From Candidatus Gastranaerophilales bacterium (lineage in GTDB: Bacteria; Cyanobacteriota; Vampirovibrionia; Gastranaerophilales; Gastranaerophilaceae), in the NCBI GenBank assembly GCA_944325655.1, contig CALVAW010000002.1, positions 28,729 to 92,728 on the forward strand: 64,000 nucleotides of DNA. The letters run 5' to 3'. The position numbers and the translations under genes were made by a program. Below are positions 1 through 8,525 of the stretch, one piece after another. A model generated the notes under the pieces. That model was given only the letters and a program-made list of their open reading frames with translations, did no database searches and was not told where the DNA came from. Numbering within the stretch: the first letter of the stretch is position 1; every line of letters starts with the position of its first letter.

Positions 1-588
1 GGCTTAAGAACGCATATTTTGGTTTGTCTCGGCGCTTGTGTTTTTACTATATTATCAATATATGGTTTTGAAATGCATATTACTCCGGATACAATCGGAA
101 CAAATGATCCGGCCAGAATTGCAGCTCAAATAATTACCGGTATCGGTTTTATTGGCGCAGGTACGGTCATGAGACATGGAAGCAGTGTTTTTGGAATTAC
201 AACTGCAGCTACTTTATGGGTCTGTGCGGCTATAGGTATGTGCTGTGGTTGCGGACAATATGTTACTGCTATAATTACATCTCTTGCTACTCTTTTTGTT
301 TTAATTTTAATCAGGAGATTAGAAAAGAACATTTTATCTAAAAAAAGAATATTTTATACTTTATACGAGATTTCAATTTCCGCTTCATTAAAGGATTGTG
401 ATAATATTCAATCAATATTTGAAAATAATTTTCATAAAGTTTTTAAGTTTAATAAAAAATTGGTAAATCATGATGAGCTTCGTTTTTCTGCTGTTATTTC
501 AACAAAGAAACCTTTGACTGAAATAAATGATATATTCAGAAAAATAATTGGTATAGAATCTATTGAAATAAGAGAATATTATGATTAA
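1..588 (+). CDS. MgtC/SapB family membrane protein (5' end outside window)
   Basis: The reading frame is open from base 1 and begins GLRTHILVCLGACVF, the conserved core of MgtC/SapB membrane proteins, so the first membrane helices and the start codon lie upstream of the window. A TTG at 19 is inside this core and is not the start. Three or so hydrophobic helices are visible (about residues 5-20, 35-60 and 75-100), including GIGFIGAGTVM, followed by a soluble C-terminal domain of about 85 residues like the ACT-type tail of longer MgtC proteins. MgtC proteins are inner-membrane factors linked to growth at low magnesium and to control of ATP synthase. The actual role here is unknown. The stop overlaps the next gene by 8 nt, so the two are probably co-transcribed. 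Confidence 0.85.
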   Translation, partial: GLRTHILVCLGACVFTILSIYGFEMHITPDTIGTNDPARIAAQIITGIGFIGAGTVMRHGSSVFGITTAATLWVCAAIGMCCGCGQYVTAIITSLATLFVLILIRRLEKNILSKKRIFYTLYEISISASLKDCDNIQSIFENNFHKVFKFNKKLVNHDELRFSAVISTKKPLTEINDIFRKIIGIESIEIREYYD

Positions 589-1849
589 TAATTCAAAACA
601 TGACAATATAAGTGAATATATAGTAACCGTTATTGTTACATGTATTGTAGTTGTTTCGTTGTGCTTATGCGTTGAACTTGAATTGCTTTTTAGAACCGAA
701 CAAAGAGTCAATCAGGAAGAACTTAACATGGAAAATCTTGTTGAGTTTTGTACAATAGAACAATTGGAGAAATATTTAAAAAACAATCCTGAAAATTATT
801 TTGCAAAAATTAAACTTGCAGGAATATATGAGATTTTAAAAGAATATAAACATGCGGACAAGCTGTATCAAGAAGCTTTAAAAACTTCCATGCGATCAAA
901 TTTTTCTTTATATTCTTATGCTATGTTTTGTGCCAGACGAGGCTATTACGGATTATCGGCAACTCTTGCAGAGCAGCTGTTGGACTTAGATTCAAAGGCA
1001 AACGAATACAAAGCAAGAATATATGAGCAAATGGCTCTAAATTTTGAATATAATAAGAATTATGCGGCAGCTGTTAACGCATATCAAATAGCGTATAAAT
1101 ATGCGAAAAACACAAATGACAGTTCTTTTAAAAGAAAAATAAGAGATAAATTTGCTCAAAGTTATATAAATTTAGCTGATGAAAATATAGAAAACGGAAG
1201 AATCGAAGAAGCGATTTCGAATTTAAATAATTCTCTAAAAATCAAAGAAACAAACGAGGCAAGATATAAGCTGGGGCTTGTCTATGTGAATATTGATAAG
1301 TTTATTGCAGAGAAAAATATATCAAAAGTCTTTAAGGAAGATGTTTTTATGGTAAATCCGTATATATATAATTCTTTGTTAACTGATTTATCTGATGCCT
1401 CTAAAACGAACAGGGGTTTGCATAGTGCTGATTTTTATCTTTTAAAATTAAATTCTTTTAAGAAGAAATTGCTTGAAAGTTATATCTATAAAGATGATAT
1501 TTCTATTGAAAATGCTTTTATAGTCGAAAAAAAGGCTTTTTTATCAAAAAATAAATCATACTATTTGATATTTGATGTTGAAAATAACACTAAGCAAAAA
1601 ATTCCTGAGTTGTATATGGAAGTGGAGATGTTTGTTGAAAATAAACAATATAAGGTTTACAAGAAAATGTTTTCCATTTCAAGACCTTTGGACTTTTTTG
1701 ATAAAGTTGAACATAATAAAATTGAGCTTCCAAAGAACTTTAAGTTAAATAATTTAAAAAATAAAAATGAAGTTATAGTTAAATATTTTGCCAAGAAAAA
1801 AGAAAAAGCTCCTTGGACTTTGATTAAAATTGAGTCTTTGAATATTTAA
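581..1849 (+). CDS. membrane-anchored TPR-repeat protein
   Basis: This 422-residue protein has one N-terminal membrane segment (about residues 13-32, IVTVIVTCIVVVSLCLC) followed by a long soluble part. Tetratricopeptide-like helical hairpins are visible at about residues 53-88 (AGIYEILKEYKHADKLYQEAL), 146-170 (NKNYAAAVNAYQIAYKYA) and 193-235 (NLADENIENGRIEEAISNL). The C-terminal 150 residues are lysine-rich and look beta-structured, with no family that I recognise. TPR proteins usually act as protein-binding scaffolds. It overlaps the MgtC-like gene by 8 nt and precedes infB by 69 nt, but nothing in it suggests a translation role. Topology is probably N-in with the TPR part outside the cytoplasm. 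Function unknown. Confidence 0.75.
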   Translation: MINNSKHDNISEYIVTVIVTCIVVVSLCLCVELELLFRTEQRVNQEELNMENLVEFCTIEQLEKYLKNNPENYFAKIKLAGIYEILKEYKHADKLYQEALKTSMRSNFSLYSYAMFCARRGYYGLSATLAEQLLDLDSKANEYKARIYEQMALNFEYNKNYAAAVNAYQIAYKYAKNTNDSSFKRKIRDKFAQSYINLADENIENGRIEEAISNLNNSLKIKETNEARYKLGLVYVNIDKFIAEKNISKVFKEDVFMVNPYIYNSLLTDLSDASKTNRGLHSADFYLLKLNSFKKKLLESYIYKDDISIENAFIVEKKAFLSKNKSYYLIFDVENNTKQKIPELYMEVEMFVENKQYKVYKKMFSISRPLDFFDKVEHNKIELPKNFKLNNLKNKNEVIVKYFAKKKEKAPWTLIKIESLNI

Positions 1850-1918
1850 TACTGTACTTATAAGTATTATTGTGTTATTTTAAAATTAACTTAATACTTA
1901 TATATAAACTGGAGAGAC

Positions 1919-4411
1919 ATGAGAGTACACGAACTAGCAAAAGAACTTAATATTACTTCTAAGGAACTTATTGAAAAAGCAAACGAGACTCTGGGCTTAT
2001 CTTTAAAATCGCATAGCTCTACAGTGGGAGATGCGTATATCGATAAAATAAAATCTTTGTATGTAAAAGATAAAAAGCCTTCAGTTAAACCTAAAGCATT
2101 TGTTGTTAAAAAACAAAAACAACCTGAAGTTAGCGATGAGAATAAAAATGTTCCGCCTAAGGAAGAAAATGTTATAAAGACAGTGTCAAAGCTTGAAGTT
2201 GTTCGTCCTGCAATAAAACCACAGCCTCAAAAGGTGAAAAAAGAAGTTCGTATTGAAAAACCTACGTCTGTAAAACCTCAAGTTAAATCATTTGATGCAA
2301 ACAGAAAAGTTGCGCTAGAAAATTCAACGGATAAGTTAGCTTCCTTGCCTTCTATGACAAGAAAAAACTTTGAAAAAAGTCAGAAAGAATCGGATGTGCT
2401 TGAAAAAAAACAAAAAGAGCAAAAAAAATCAAATGCTCCTCAACAGCCGATTAAACGTCATATTATTCCTCAAGACATGTACTTAAATCAATCAAGAGGG
2501 GCTAAAAGGAAGAAAAAAGACCATGAATACAGCAATAAAAGAGAAGAACAAGAGAGAATAAGTCTTGAAAAAGCTGTACAAAATAAGCATAAAAAGCATA
2601 CTCAAGAAGTTGCTGCGGTTGAGGAAGTGAAATCAGTTGTTATAGACAGGCCCATGACCGTCGGAGAATTGAGCGACAAGATTAAAAAGACTCCTGCAGA
2701 AATTATTAAGTTTTTAATGCTTGAAGGCGTTATGGTTACTGTAAATGCTCCCATTGATACGGAAACTTCAAAAAAGGTTGCTCTTCACTTTGATTTAGAA
2801 GTTTTAGATGAAGATATCGAAGCTTTTATAGAACAAGAAGAGGAAAAAGAAGGTGTAAATAAGTATTTAAAAAATGCTAAAGAAGAAGATATAGTTAAGC
2901 GCGCTCCTGTTGTTACGGTAATGGGGCATGTTGACCATGGTAAAACAACTTTGTTAGATTCTATCCGTGCTTCAAAACATAAGATTGTACATACAGAAGT
3001 TGGCGGCATTACTCAAAGTATCGGTGCTTATACTGTTTGGTTGGATAAAAGAAAAATTGTATTTATTGATACTCCGGGTCATGAAGCATTTACTCAAATG
3101 CGCTTGCGCGGTGCTCAATCAACCGATATAGCAGTTTTAGTTGTTGCAGCAGATGACGGTGTAATGCCTCAAACAATAGAAAGTATTTCACATGCTAAAT
3201 CTGCCGGAGTGCCTATAATTGTTGCTATTAATAAGATGGATAAGCCTGATGCAAACCCCGATAAGGTTATGCAAGAGCTCACAGAACACAGTCTTATTCC
3301 TGAAAAATGGGGTGGCGATACAATTTGTGTACCTGTCTCCGCATTGCAAAAAACAGGGATCGATGAGCTTTTGGAATATATTTTGCTTGTTGCTGATATG
3401 CAAGAATTAAAAGCTGTTGAAAAATGTCCTGCAACCGGAGTTATAATTGAAGCAAATCTTGATAAGGGCAAAGGTCCGGTTGCTACCATGCTTGTTCAAA
3501 ACGGCACCTTGAAAGTGGGTGATTCAATAGTTGCCGGTACTGTTGGCGGCAAAGTTCGTGCTTTATTGGATGATTCCGGAAGAAGGGTTCGCATGGCAGG
3601 TCCTTCCACTCCTGTTGAAATATTAGGTCTTAATGAAGTCCCTCAGGCGGGAGATGTTTTTGAAGTCGTTGCTAATGAGAAATTAATGAAGGCTATAGTT
3701 CAAGAAAGAAAGCAAAAAGAACGCTCTACTCGACTAGAGGCTATGACGGCTGCACATGTTCAAAAAGAGGCAATGTCCGGAGCAGATGAAATTACAAATC
3801 TTAATTTGATTATAAAAGCCAATACAAATGGTTCTGCTGAAGCTGTATCCGCTGCAATTCAAAATGTTAAATCATTAAAAGTTGTTCCAAAAATTGTCCA
3901 TGTGGGAGTTGGCGATATTTCTGAAGCAGATGTTATGCTTGCTTCTGCATCAAACGCTATAATACTTGGTTTTACGGTCAAAGAAGATGCTAATGCGGTT
4001 TTATCTGCCCAAAGAGAAGGGGTTAAAATTAAAAAATATGATATTATCTATCAGGTGTTAGAAGATATCGAAAAAACAATGTTGTCCTTGCTTTCTCCTG
4101 AAATTGAGGATGTGGAACTTGGAAAGGCTGAGGTAAGGGCTGTATTTACAATCGGTAAGACAACAAAAATTGCCGGTTGTTATGTTACGGAAGGTAAAAT
4201 AGTTCGTTCTAAGACAGCTCGTTTGATAAGAAACGGAGAAGAAATATTTAAAGGTGAAATAAATCAATTGAAACGTTTTAAGGATGATGTTAAAGAGGTA
4301 AAAGAAGGATTTGAATGCGGTATATCTTTTGCTAAATTTAACGACATTCAAGAAGGTGATATTATTGAAGTTTCAACCACTAAGGAAGTTGAGCCCCAGA
4401 CACTTGTATAG
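1919..4411 (+). CDS. infB: translation initiation factor IF-2
   Basis: IF-2 is the GTPase that brings initiator fMet-tRNA to the 30S subunit and promotes 50S joining. At 830 residues it has a short IF2 N-terminal motif (RVHELAKELNITSKELIEKA), a charged lysine-rich linker to about residue 245, a second IF2_N domain (RPMTVGELSDKIKKTPAEII), then the G domain. G1 is GHVDHGKT (about residue 336), then GGITQSIGAY (switch), DTPGHE (G3), NKMD (G4) and SAL (G5), followed by domains II to IV. The ATG at 1919 follows GGAGAG at a normal distance. rbfA and truB follow immediately, the usual ribosome and tRNA maturation order, but nusA and rimP are not upstream; a TPR gene is there instead. Confidence 0.98.
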   Translation: MRVHELAKELNITSKELIEKANETLGLSLKSHSSTVGDAYIDKIKSLYVKDKKPSVKPKAFVVKKQKQPEVSDENKNVPPKEENVIKTVSKLEVVRPAIKPQPQKVKKEVRIEKPTSVKPQVKSFDANRKVALENSTDKLASLPSMTRKNFEKSQKESDVLEKKQKEQKKSNAPQQPIKRHIIPQDMYLNQSRGAKRKKKDHEYSNKREEQERISLEKAVQNKHKKHTQEVAAVEEVKSVVIDRPMTVGELSDKIKKTPAEIIKFLMLEGVMVTVNAPIDTETSKKVALHFDLEVLDEDIEAFIEQEEEKEGVNKYLKNAKEEDIVKRAPVVTVMGHVDHGKTTLLDSIRASKHKIVHTEVGGITQSIGAYTVWLDKRKIVFIDTPGHEAFTQMRLRGAQSTDIAVLVVAADDGVMPQTIESISHAKSAGVPIIVAINKMDKPDANPDKVMQELTEHSLIPEKWGGDTICVPVSALQKTGIDELLEYILLVADMQELKAVEKCPATGVIIEANLDKGKGPVATMLVQNGTLKVGDSIVAGTVGGKVRALLDDSGRRVRMAGPSTPVEILGLNEVPQAGDVFEVVANEKLMKAIVQERKQKERSTRLEAMTAAHVQKEAMSGADEITNLNLIIKANTNGSAEAVSAAIQNVKSLKVVPKIVHVGVGDISEADVMLASASNAIILGFTVKEDANAVLSAQREGVKIKKYDIIYQVLEDIEKTMLSLLSPEIEDVELGKAEVRAVFTIGKTTKIAGCYVTEGKIVRSKTARLIRNGEEIFKGEINQLKRFKDDVKEVKEGFECGISFAKFNDIQEGDIIEVSTTKEVEPQTLV

Positions 4412-4425
4412 ATAAAGAGAAATTT

Positions 4426-4776
4426 ATGTCATTAAGAAATGAAAGAGTCAGAAAAGCTTTAATGCGGGAAATATCCGACATTATTTTTAGAGAAATTAAA
4501 GACAGAGATATTTGCGCAATGGTATCGATTACGGATGTTGATGTTTCTTCGGATAATTCTGCCGCTCGTGTTTTTTATAGCGTATATGGGGATGATAATA
4601 TTAAAGAAAAGACTTCTAAAGCTCTTGAGCGTCATGTTGGGCAAATCAGACATGAAGTAGGTAAAAGAATTCGCTTGAGAAAAACCCCGACTTTACTTTT
4701 TATTTTGGATGAATCGCTGGAAAAAGGGGCGAAGATGACCGAGCTTATTAATAAAATCGAACGTGGTGAATTATAA
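4426..4776 (+). CDS. rbfA: ribosome-binding factor A
   Basis: RbfA is a small KH-fold protein that binds the 30S subunit and helps late processing of the 16S rRNA 5' end, especially in the cold. The 116-residue length is normal. The family pattern is clear: an opening RNERVRKALMREISDII, the central VSITDVDVSSDNSAARVFYSVYGD and the terminal RKTPTLLFILDESLEKGAKMTELI. It lies 14 nt after infB and 3 nt before truB, so the three are almost certainly one operon. No oddities. Confidence 0.97.
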   Translation: MSLRNERVRKALMREISDIIFREIKDRDICAMVSITDVDVSSDNSAARVFYSVYGDDNIKEKTSKALERHVGQIRHEVGKRIRLRKTPTLLFILDESLEKGAKMTELINKIERGEL

Positions 4777-4779
4777 GAT

Positions 4780-5622
4780 ATGTATTTTTTAAACATCAAT
4801 AAACCTAAAGGACTCAGTTCGTTTGATGTTATCAGGAAGCTACGAAAAAAGCTTTTAATAAAAAAAATCGGTCATTCGGGAACGCTTGATCCGTTAGCTT
4901 CGGGTGTGTTGCAAATAGGAGTTGGTGAATGTACAAAATTGTTAGAGTATTTGCCTTCCGATAAAACTTATGTTGCAAAGATTAAATTCGGTTATACAAC
5001 GGATACTTATGATGATGAAGGTGAAAAAAAATTTGTTAAAGTCCCCGATTTTGAATTACGGCAACTTAATGCTGTTTTAAATTCTTTTTTGGGAAAAACA
5101 ATGCAAATTCCTCCCAAGTATAGTGCAATTAAATTTTCGGGCAAAAAATCTTGTGATATAGTCAGAAAAAACAGATTTGTTGATTTTGAACTTAACGCAA
5201 GAGAGGTTGAAATTTTTTTCATTAATTTAATTAGTTTTAATTCGGATTATACTGCTGAAATATTTGTTCATTGCGCAAAGGGAACCTATATACGTTCTTT
5301 GGTTTTTGATATTGGCGAAAAATTGGGTTGCGGCGCTTATGTAGTCGATTTAAAAAGAATTGCCGCAGGAAGTTTTAAAATAGAAGACTCTGATTTAGCG
5401 GAGTCATTAAATTTTAAATGCATTAATCCGTTGGATGTACTTCCTTTCTGCAAATATGAGTTAAATGATTTTGAATATAATAAAATCATAAACGGAAATT
5501 TTATTAAAATTGCTCATATCATAAATTCTGATAAAGTTTTATTAACAAAAAATAATAAACTTGTATCATTGGCAAATTTATCGGATAATTTGATTAAACC
5601 GATAAAAGTATTTAGGGGTTAA
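4780..5622 (+). CDS. truB: tRNA pseudouridine(55) synthase
   Basis: TruB converts U55 of the T loop of all tRNAs to pseudouridine. The protein has 280 residues. The start NINKPKGLSSFDVIRKLR and the catalytic motif GHSGTLDPLASGVL are typical, with the catalytic aspartate at residue 37. KTYVAKIKFGYTTDTYDDEG and the RNA-contacting GTYIRSLVFDIGEKLG are also present. The C-terminal region past residue 225 is short and divergent and lacks a clear PUA domain. It begins 3 nt after rbfA and precedes the GerMN gene by 4 nt, so it belongs to the infB operon. Confidence 0.96.
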   Translation: MYFLNINKPKGLSSFDVIRKLRKKLLIKKIGHSGTLDPLASGVLQIGVGECTKLLEYLPSDKTYVAKIKFGYTTDTYDDEGEKKFVKVPDFELRQLNAVLNSFLGKTMQIPPKYSAIKFSGKKSCDIVRKNRFVDFELNAREVEIFFINLISFNSDYTAEIFVHCAKGTYIRSLVFDIGEKLGCGAYVVDLKRIAAGSFKIEDSDLAESLNFKCINPLDVLPFCKYELNDFEYNKIINGNFIKIAHIINSDKVLLTKNNKLVSLANLSDNLIKPIKVFRG

Positions 5623-5626
5623 ATAA

Positions 5627-6241
5627 ATGGGTACATTTTTTAAAACGTTTTTTGTTTGTTTGTTATTGACATTTGGTTTTTTAGGATATAAGTATTTTTC
5701 TACGGAAAGTTATAATACAAATTTGTCCGTATCAAAGGAAAGTCCTGTTTTTGGTTTGCATGAAGATTATCCTGAAAGCACCCCGAGTACTCAAGCGCCT
5801 CAGGTTACCAATAATGACTCTCCTAAGGTAAACAAAAAAAATGAGCTAAAAAAATATACCCACACATGTTTTTTCTATTCTGCAGACGGAAAACTGACCC
5901 CCATTAAAAGAGAACTTAGCTCCAGACCTTCTTTGGAAACTACGATTAATCTCCTTTTAAAAGGGCCTACTATTCCTGAAACAAAAAAAGGAATTTATTC
6001 TGAAATTCCTGCTAATGTAGATTTGATTTCAGTCAGAAATGAATCGAAAGGTCTAATTGTTAATTTGTCTTCAAATTTTGGTAATGGCGGCGGTTCGCAA
6101 AGTATTGAAAACAGAGTTAAACAACTTTCAAAAACTATCAAAACATATTCTCCTTCAAAGCCCATTTATCTTTATATCAATGGCAAAGAAGTTGAATATC
6201 TCGGAGGAGACGGTGTTTTTATTAAACAGCCTTTAGAATAG
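5627..6241 (+). CDS. GerMN-domain exported or membrane-anchored protein
   Basis: This 204-residue protein has an N-terminal hydrophobic segment (residues 5-22) that is a signal anchor, a Ser/Pro/Thr-rich linker (residues 30-75), and a C-terminal domain with the GerMN pattern: FYSADGKLTPIKRELSS, TTINLLLKGPT and KGLIVNLSSNFGNGGGSQSIE. GerMN domains occur in Bacillus GerM and in lipoproteins of many non-sporulating bacteria, and are thought to bind cell-wall components. No sporulation gene is nearby, so a general envelope role is more likely than germination. It is the last gene of the infB-rbfA-truB run, and its stop abuts the end of the convergent gene on the other strand. Confidence 0.75.
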   Translation: MGTFFKTFFVCLLLTFGFLGYKYFSTESYNTNLSVSKESPVFGLHEDYPESTPSTQAPQVTNNDSPKVNKKNELKKYTHTCFFYSADGKLTPIKRELSSRPSLETTINLLLKGPTIPETKKGIYSEIPANVDLISVRNESKGLIVNLSSNFGNGGGSQSIENRVKQLSKTIKTYSPSKPIYLYINGKEVEYLGGDGVFIKQPLE

Positions 6242-7024
6242 TTAGATAGCAATCCAATTTTTTCTTGCTTTTTTGTCTTGAAGTTTTTTGTCGTATATAT
6301 TTATAGTATAGTCTTTTTGATTTAAAATTGCTGACCAAAAACCTTCAGAGTATGAATTTTTTGTGTTTAATATGATTTTGTGCTTGCAGCAGGTTAAAAA
6401 GTAAAATTCTTCTCTCCAGTCATTCAGGTTGATAATTTCGTAATCGACATAAAATTTTATTTCGTTTGATATATCTTTTTTTGAAAATATATAAAGTTTT
6501 GGTTTTTTTATATATTTATTTAATCTTTTTGTTGCTTGATATATAAAATCTTTTTCTTTTTTATTTAATATGTCGTTTTCGTTTATATACAATCCTATTG
6601 ATTGAGTATTTAAAATGTTTTCTAATATATCATGATTTATCAAAAAGTCATACCTGTTGAATTTTAGCATATCCTTAATTTTATCTGATATATAGTCAAT
6701 ATCTTTAATTTTAAAATGTTTTAAATTTAAAATTTTGTTTGTTATTTTTTTTTCTGATATTTTTTTATCAATTATTAAGTTGTCGATATATGATTTATTT
6801 TTCTTTAGTGCATTATTTGATATTTTTTTTACTCGTGCGCTTGAAATATAATTATATTCCATGTTGAAATTGGACATATAATTTTCAAATTTTGTTCTTT
6901 TTTTTGTATCATTCTCAAGGTAGCAATGCAGGTTTGTATTTTTCTCTATGATTTTTCCGTATGCAATAGAGCTGAGATTGTCCGCAAAATTCTCTTGATA
7001 TTCCAAAAGGATTACGTTGTCCAA
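6242..7024 (-). CDS. diverged glycosyltransferase family 11-like protein
   Basis: I do not recognise this 260-residue protein with certainty. Its C-terminal part follows the layout of GT11 (alpha-1,2-fucosyltransferase-like) enzymes: a strand ending KPKLYIFSKKDIS (family: FYIFSDD), then EEFYFLTCCKHKIILNT (family: DLYLMSLCKHNIIANS) and FWSAILN (family: SWWGAWLN). The catalytic HxRRGDY region appears as SIGLYINENDIL at residues 142-153 and lacks the arginines. The N-terminal half is lysine/isoleucine-rich and hard to align. The start is TTG at 7024, chosen because GGGAG lies 8 nt upstream. The gene is very AT-rich and sits alone on the opposite strand between housekeeping operons, which suggests acquisition or relaxed constraint. 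Confidence 0.5.
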   Translation of the reverse strand: MDNVILLEYQENFADNLSSIAYGKIIEKNTNLHCYLENDTKKRTKFENYMSNFNMEYNYISSARVKKISNNALKKNKSYIDNLIIDKKISEKKITNKILNLKHFKIKDIDYISDKIKDMLKFNRYDFLINHDILENILNTQSIGLYINENDILNKKEKDFIYQATKRLNKYIKKPKLYIFSKKDISNEIKFYVDYEIINLNDWREEFYFLTCCKHKIILNTKNSYSEGFWSAILNQKDYTINIYDKKLQDKKARKNWIAI

Positions 7025-7143
7025 AATAATACTCCCAATAAAAAATTAATCAAATGTATGATTTACAATTAAATGTATCACAAATATGCTTAGATATGTT
7101 TAAATAATTAAATCTTAATAAATACTTTATAAGGAACTTTAAT

Positions 7144-7704
7144 ATGAGAAAATTATTTTCTTTTGCAGCTATATTATTTTTAGCGGTTATTTGCGGAGCA
7201 TGTGTTAATACTTTTGCTGTTCATGAGCTCAATCAAATTGCTGCAAAATATATTGAGGAAGGTAATTACAATGCGGCTATATCTCGTCTTGAATCTTCAA
7301 TTGATTTGGATGGTGCCGTGTATGAATCTCGATATAATTTAGCTGTTGCTTATTTAAAGGTTGATGAGTGTGAAAAAGCTTTAAAACAAATCGAAGAAGC
7401 ATCTAAATTAAATGATAAAGAACCTGTGGTCTTTTACACTATGGGCGTTGCAAATAATTGTATAGCAGACGGAATATATCATAAAAAAGGTGCAGATGGC
7501 GTGGTTGAAGAAATTAAATATGACGAGATAAATTCATATACCATGGCAAAAAAATATATTGATTACTTAGCTGCTTCAAATTCAGGATTTGATAAATATC
7601 TCTCCCTTGTCCCGACTGCTTCTGATGCTGAAGATGTTAAGGGAATTGTAATGCAAAATGAACAAAAAATTGCAGAGACTAAGCAAAAATATAATTTGGA
7701 ATAA
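7144..7704 (+). CDS. secreted TPR-repeat protein
   Basis: The protein has 186 residues. The start MRKLFSFAAILFLAVICGAC is a signal peptide. The CGAC is close to, but not, a good lipobox because -3 is Cys, so cleavage by signal peptidase I after NTFA is the alternative. Two TPR units follow: IAAKYIEEGNYNAAISRLESSIDLD (about residues 32-56) and RYNLAVAYLKVDECEKALKQIEEA (about residues 63-88), then a more diverged third. A good SD (AAGGAA) precedes the ATG. lgt follows within a few bases, so the two are probably co-transcribed. An envelope scaffold role is inference. Confidence 0.7.
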   Translation: MRKLFSFAAILFLAVICGACVNTFAVHELNQIAAKYIEEGNYNAAISRLESSIDLDGAVYESRYNLAVAYLKVDECEKALKQIEEASKLNDKEPVVFYTMGVANNCIADGIYHKKGADGVVEEIKYDEINSYTMAKKYIDYLAASNSGFDKYLSLVPTASDAEDVKGIVMQNEQKIAETKQKYNLE

Positions 7705-7710
7705 TTGTTT

Positions 7711-8511
7711 ATGAATTTAGTTTTCTATCCGCCTCATTCTTCGGTTGCTTTTTCGCTTTTCGGATATGATATTCGATGGTATGGAATAATATTATCAGTA
7801 AGTTTGTTTGTAGGTACTATAATCTCATTTGTAATAGCGAAGAAAAAACATGATAATAGTTTTTCGGATATTTTTTTAGATTCCGTATTTCCTGTTGTTA
7901 TATCTGCTATTATTGGTGCGAGATTATTTTATGTTATTGGTGAATATAATTTTTATAAAAATCATTTGATTGAAATTTTTATGATAAATCATGGCGGACT
8001 TTCGATTTATGGTGCGATTATATTTGGGATTGCAGCTTTATATCTATATTTAAAAATTAAAAAACAAGATTTTCTTGCATATTTTGATATCTATGCTCTT
8101 GTAATGCCATTATGCCAATCAATAGGCAGGTGGGGCAATTATTTTAATCAAGAAGCCTTTGGTAAACCGGCTTATGGTTTATTTAAGCTATATGTTGACG
8201 ATTTTCGAAGACCTGATGCCTATATCGGTGTAGATTTTTTTCATCCTGCTTTTTTTTATGAAAGTGTTTTGGATTTATGTTTATTTTTTGTTTTATTTTA
8301 TCTTTTTTTTAAATGTAAGAATCTTAAGAACGGTACAATTTTTTCGATATATTTAATTTTTTATGCAGTTATAAGAATTTTTGTTGAATCTGTCAGAATT
8401 GACAGTATTTTAAATCTTAGCAACATTCCTATTGCTGTTTTAATAAGCATTTTTTCTTTAATTTTTGGGACTATAATTTTATTTTACTTATATAAAAAAC
8501 CCCCGATTTAG
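7711..8511 (+). CDS. lgt: prolipoprotein diacylglyceryl transferase
   Basis: Lgt transfers diacylglycerol from phosphatidylglycerol to the lipobox cysteine of prolipoproteins in the inner membrane. The protein (266 residues from the ATG at 7711) has about seven membrane helices. Family signatures are present: FGYDIRWYGI near the start, GARLFYVIGE, NHGGLSIYGAI and the hallmark GRWGNYFNQEAFG. An in-frame TTG at 7705 could add two residues, but ATG is preferred and neither has a strong SD. The stop codon at 8509-8511 lies inside the loop of the terminator shared with the convergent gpmI. Confidence 0.97.
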   Translation: MNLVFYPPHSSVAFSLFGYDIRWYGIILSVSLFVGTIISFVIAKKKHDNSFSDIFLDSVFPVVISAIIGARLFYVIGEYNFYKNHLIEIFMINHGGLSIYGAIIFGIAALYLYLKIKKQDFLAYFDIYALVMPLCQSIGRWGNYFNQEAFGKPAYGLFKLYVDDFRRPDAYIGVDFFHPAFFYESVLDLCLFFVLFYLFFKCKNLKNGTIFSIYLIFYAVIRIFVESVRIDSILNLSNIPIAVLISIFSLIFGTIILFYLYKKPPI

Positions 8512-8525
8512 CGGGGATTTTTTTT
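8494..8525. terminator. bidirectional Rho-independent terminator, lgt / gpmI
   Basis: A-tract, stem CCCCG (8501-8505), loop ATTTAG, stem CGGGG (8512-8516), then a T-run. The A and T tracts extend the stem, so it can act on both strands. The lgt stop codon is inside the loop and the gpmI stop begins within the T-run. Confidence 0.85.
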
